From Bacteroidales bacterium (GTDB lineage Bacteria > Bacteroidota > Bacteroidia > Bacteroidales > 4484-276), in contig JAGYLT010000162.1 of assembly GCA_018400545.1 (NCBI GenBank), forward strand, positions 1 through 5,753: DNA of 5,753 nt, given 5' to 3'. The position numbers and the translations under genes were made by a program. Positions 5,669 to 5,753 of the stretch are shown here, in pieces; position 1 is the first letter of the stretch; each line of letters begins with the position of its first letter. Under the pieces are notes generated by a model. The model made no database searches. It saw only the letters and a list, made by a program, of their open reading frames with translations, and was not told the origin of the DNA.

Positions 5669-5753
5669 TTATTCAGAAATTACTGCTTTGGCAGCTTTTC
5701 TCCTGAACGAAATAAAATACATGGCCGGCACAACCACCAGGGTAAGGAAGGTG
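5669..5753 (-). CDS. C-terminal end of an RND-family efflux transporter (partial)
   Basis: Only the last 27 codons and the TAA (5669-5671) lie inside the window; the gene continues past the upper edge. The residues TFLTLVVVPAMYF (1-13 of the fragment), followed by a short basic tail FRRKAAKAV, match the last transmembrane helix and cytoplasmic end of AcrB/MdtB-like RND pumps, where a TLxVVPxxY motif is common. The tail is short, as in Bacteroidetes members. The substrate class (drugs, metals or other) cannot be judged from this fragment. The gene ends in its own terminator. Confidence 0.75.
   Translation of the reverse strand, partial: TFLTLVVVPAMYFISFRRKAAKAVISE

Noticed and set aside
1..5753. 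Mobile element, CRISPR array, toxin-antitoxin or defence system
   Set aside because: I found no terminal repeats, transposase or recombinase motifs, spaced direct repeats, or nuclease/defence domains. All accepted genes look like ordinary chromosomal genes on one strand.

Overview
The window looks like chromosomal DNA of a Bacteroidota (Bacteroidetes) bacterium of moderate GC content. This rests on several signs. Starts lack clear Shine-Dalgarno sequences. Two intergenic gaps hold exact matches to the Bacteroidetes -7 promoter box (TAnnTTTG). Two genes encode lipoproteins, one with acidic residues just after its lipidated cysteine. I cannot name the genus from sequence alone. All seven genes that I accept lie on the minus strand, so transcription runs from high to low coordinates.

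In transcription order: (1) 5669-5753, the last 27 codons of an RND-type efflux transporter, followed by a good intrinsic terminator at 5611-5642. (2) 4857-5564, an FKBP-type peptidyl-prolyl isomerase lipoprotein of the Mip/FkpA layout. (3) 3540-4694, a YqhD-like NADPH-dependent aldehyde reductase with all metal and cofactor residues in place. (4) 2415-3470, a lipoprotein made almost wholly of two tandem lamin-tail domains. (5) 1694-2341, a DUF47 (PhoU-like) protein. (6) 647-1693, a PiT-family phosphate transporter whose start codon directly abuts the stop of gene 5. (7) 1-572, a protein cut by the window edge that I read as a divergent CYTH/triphosphate-tunnel protein.

Genes 5 to 7 form the most coherent unit: a low-affinity phosphate permease, its usual DUF47 partner, and a protein of a fold that often binds or hydrolyses inorganic triphosphate, polyphosphate or nucleotides. 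The promoter proposed for this unit sits between the arms of a perfect 10-bp inverted repeat whose lower arm lies next to the DUF47 start codon. Genes 2 to 4 look like independent single-gene units for envelope protein folding, aldehyde detoxification and an unknown surface role.

No mobile element, CRISPR array, RNA gene or defence system is visible. The gaps between genes are all shorter than 165 bases. The window is mostly ordinary housekeeping sequence. The points most worth following up are the CYTH-like/phosphate linkage, the inverted repeat around the phosphate promoter, and the double lamin-tail lipoprotein.
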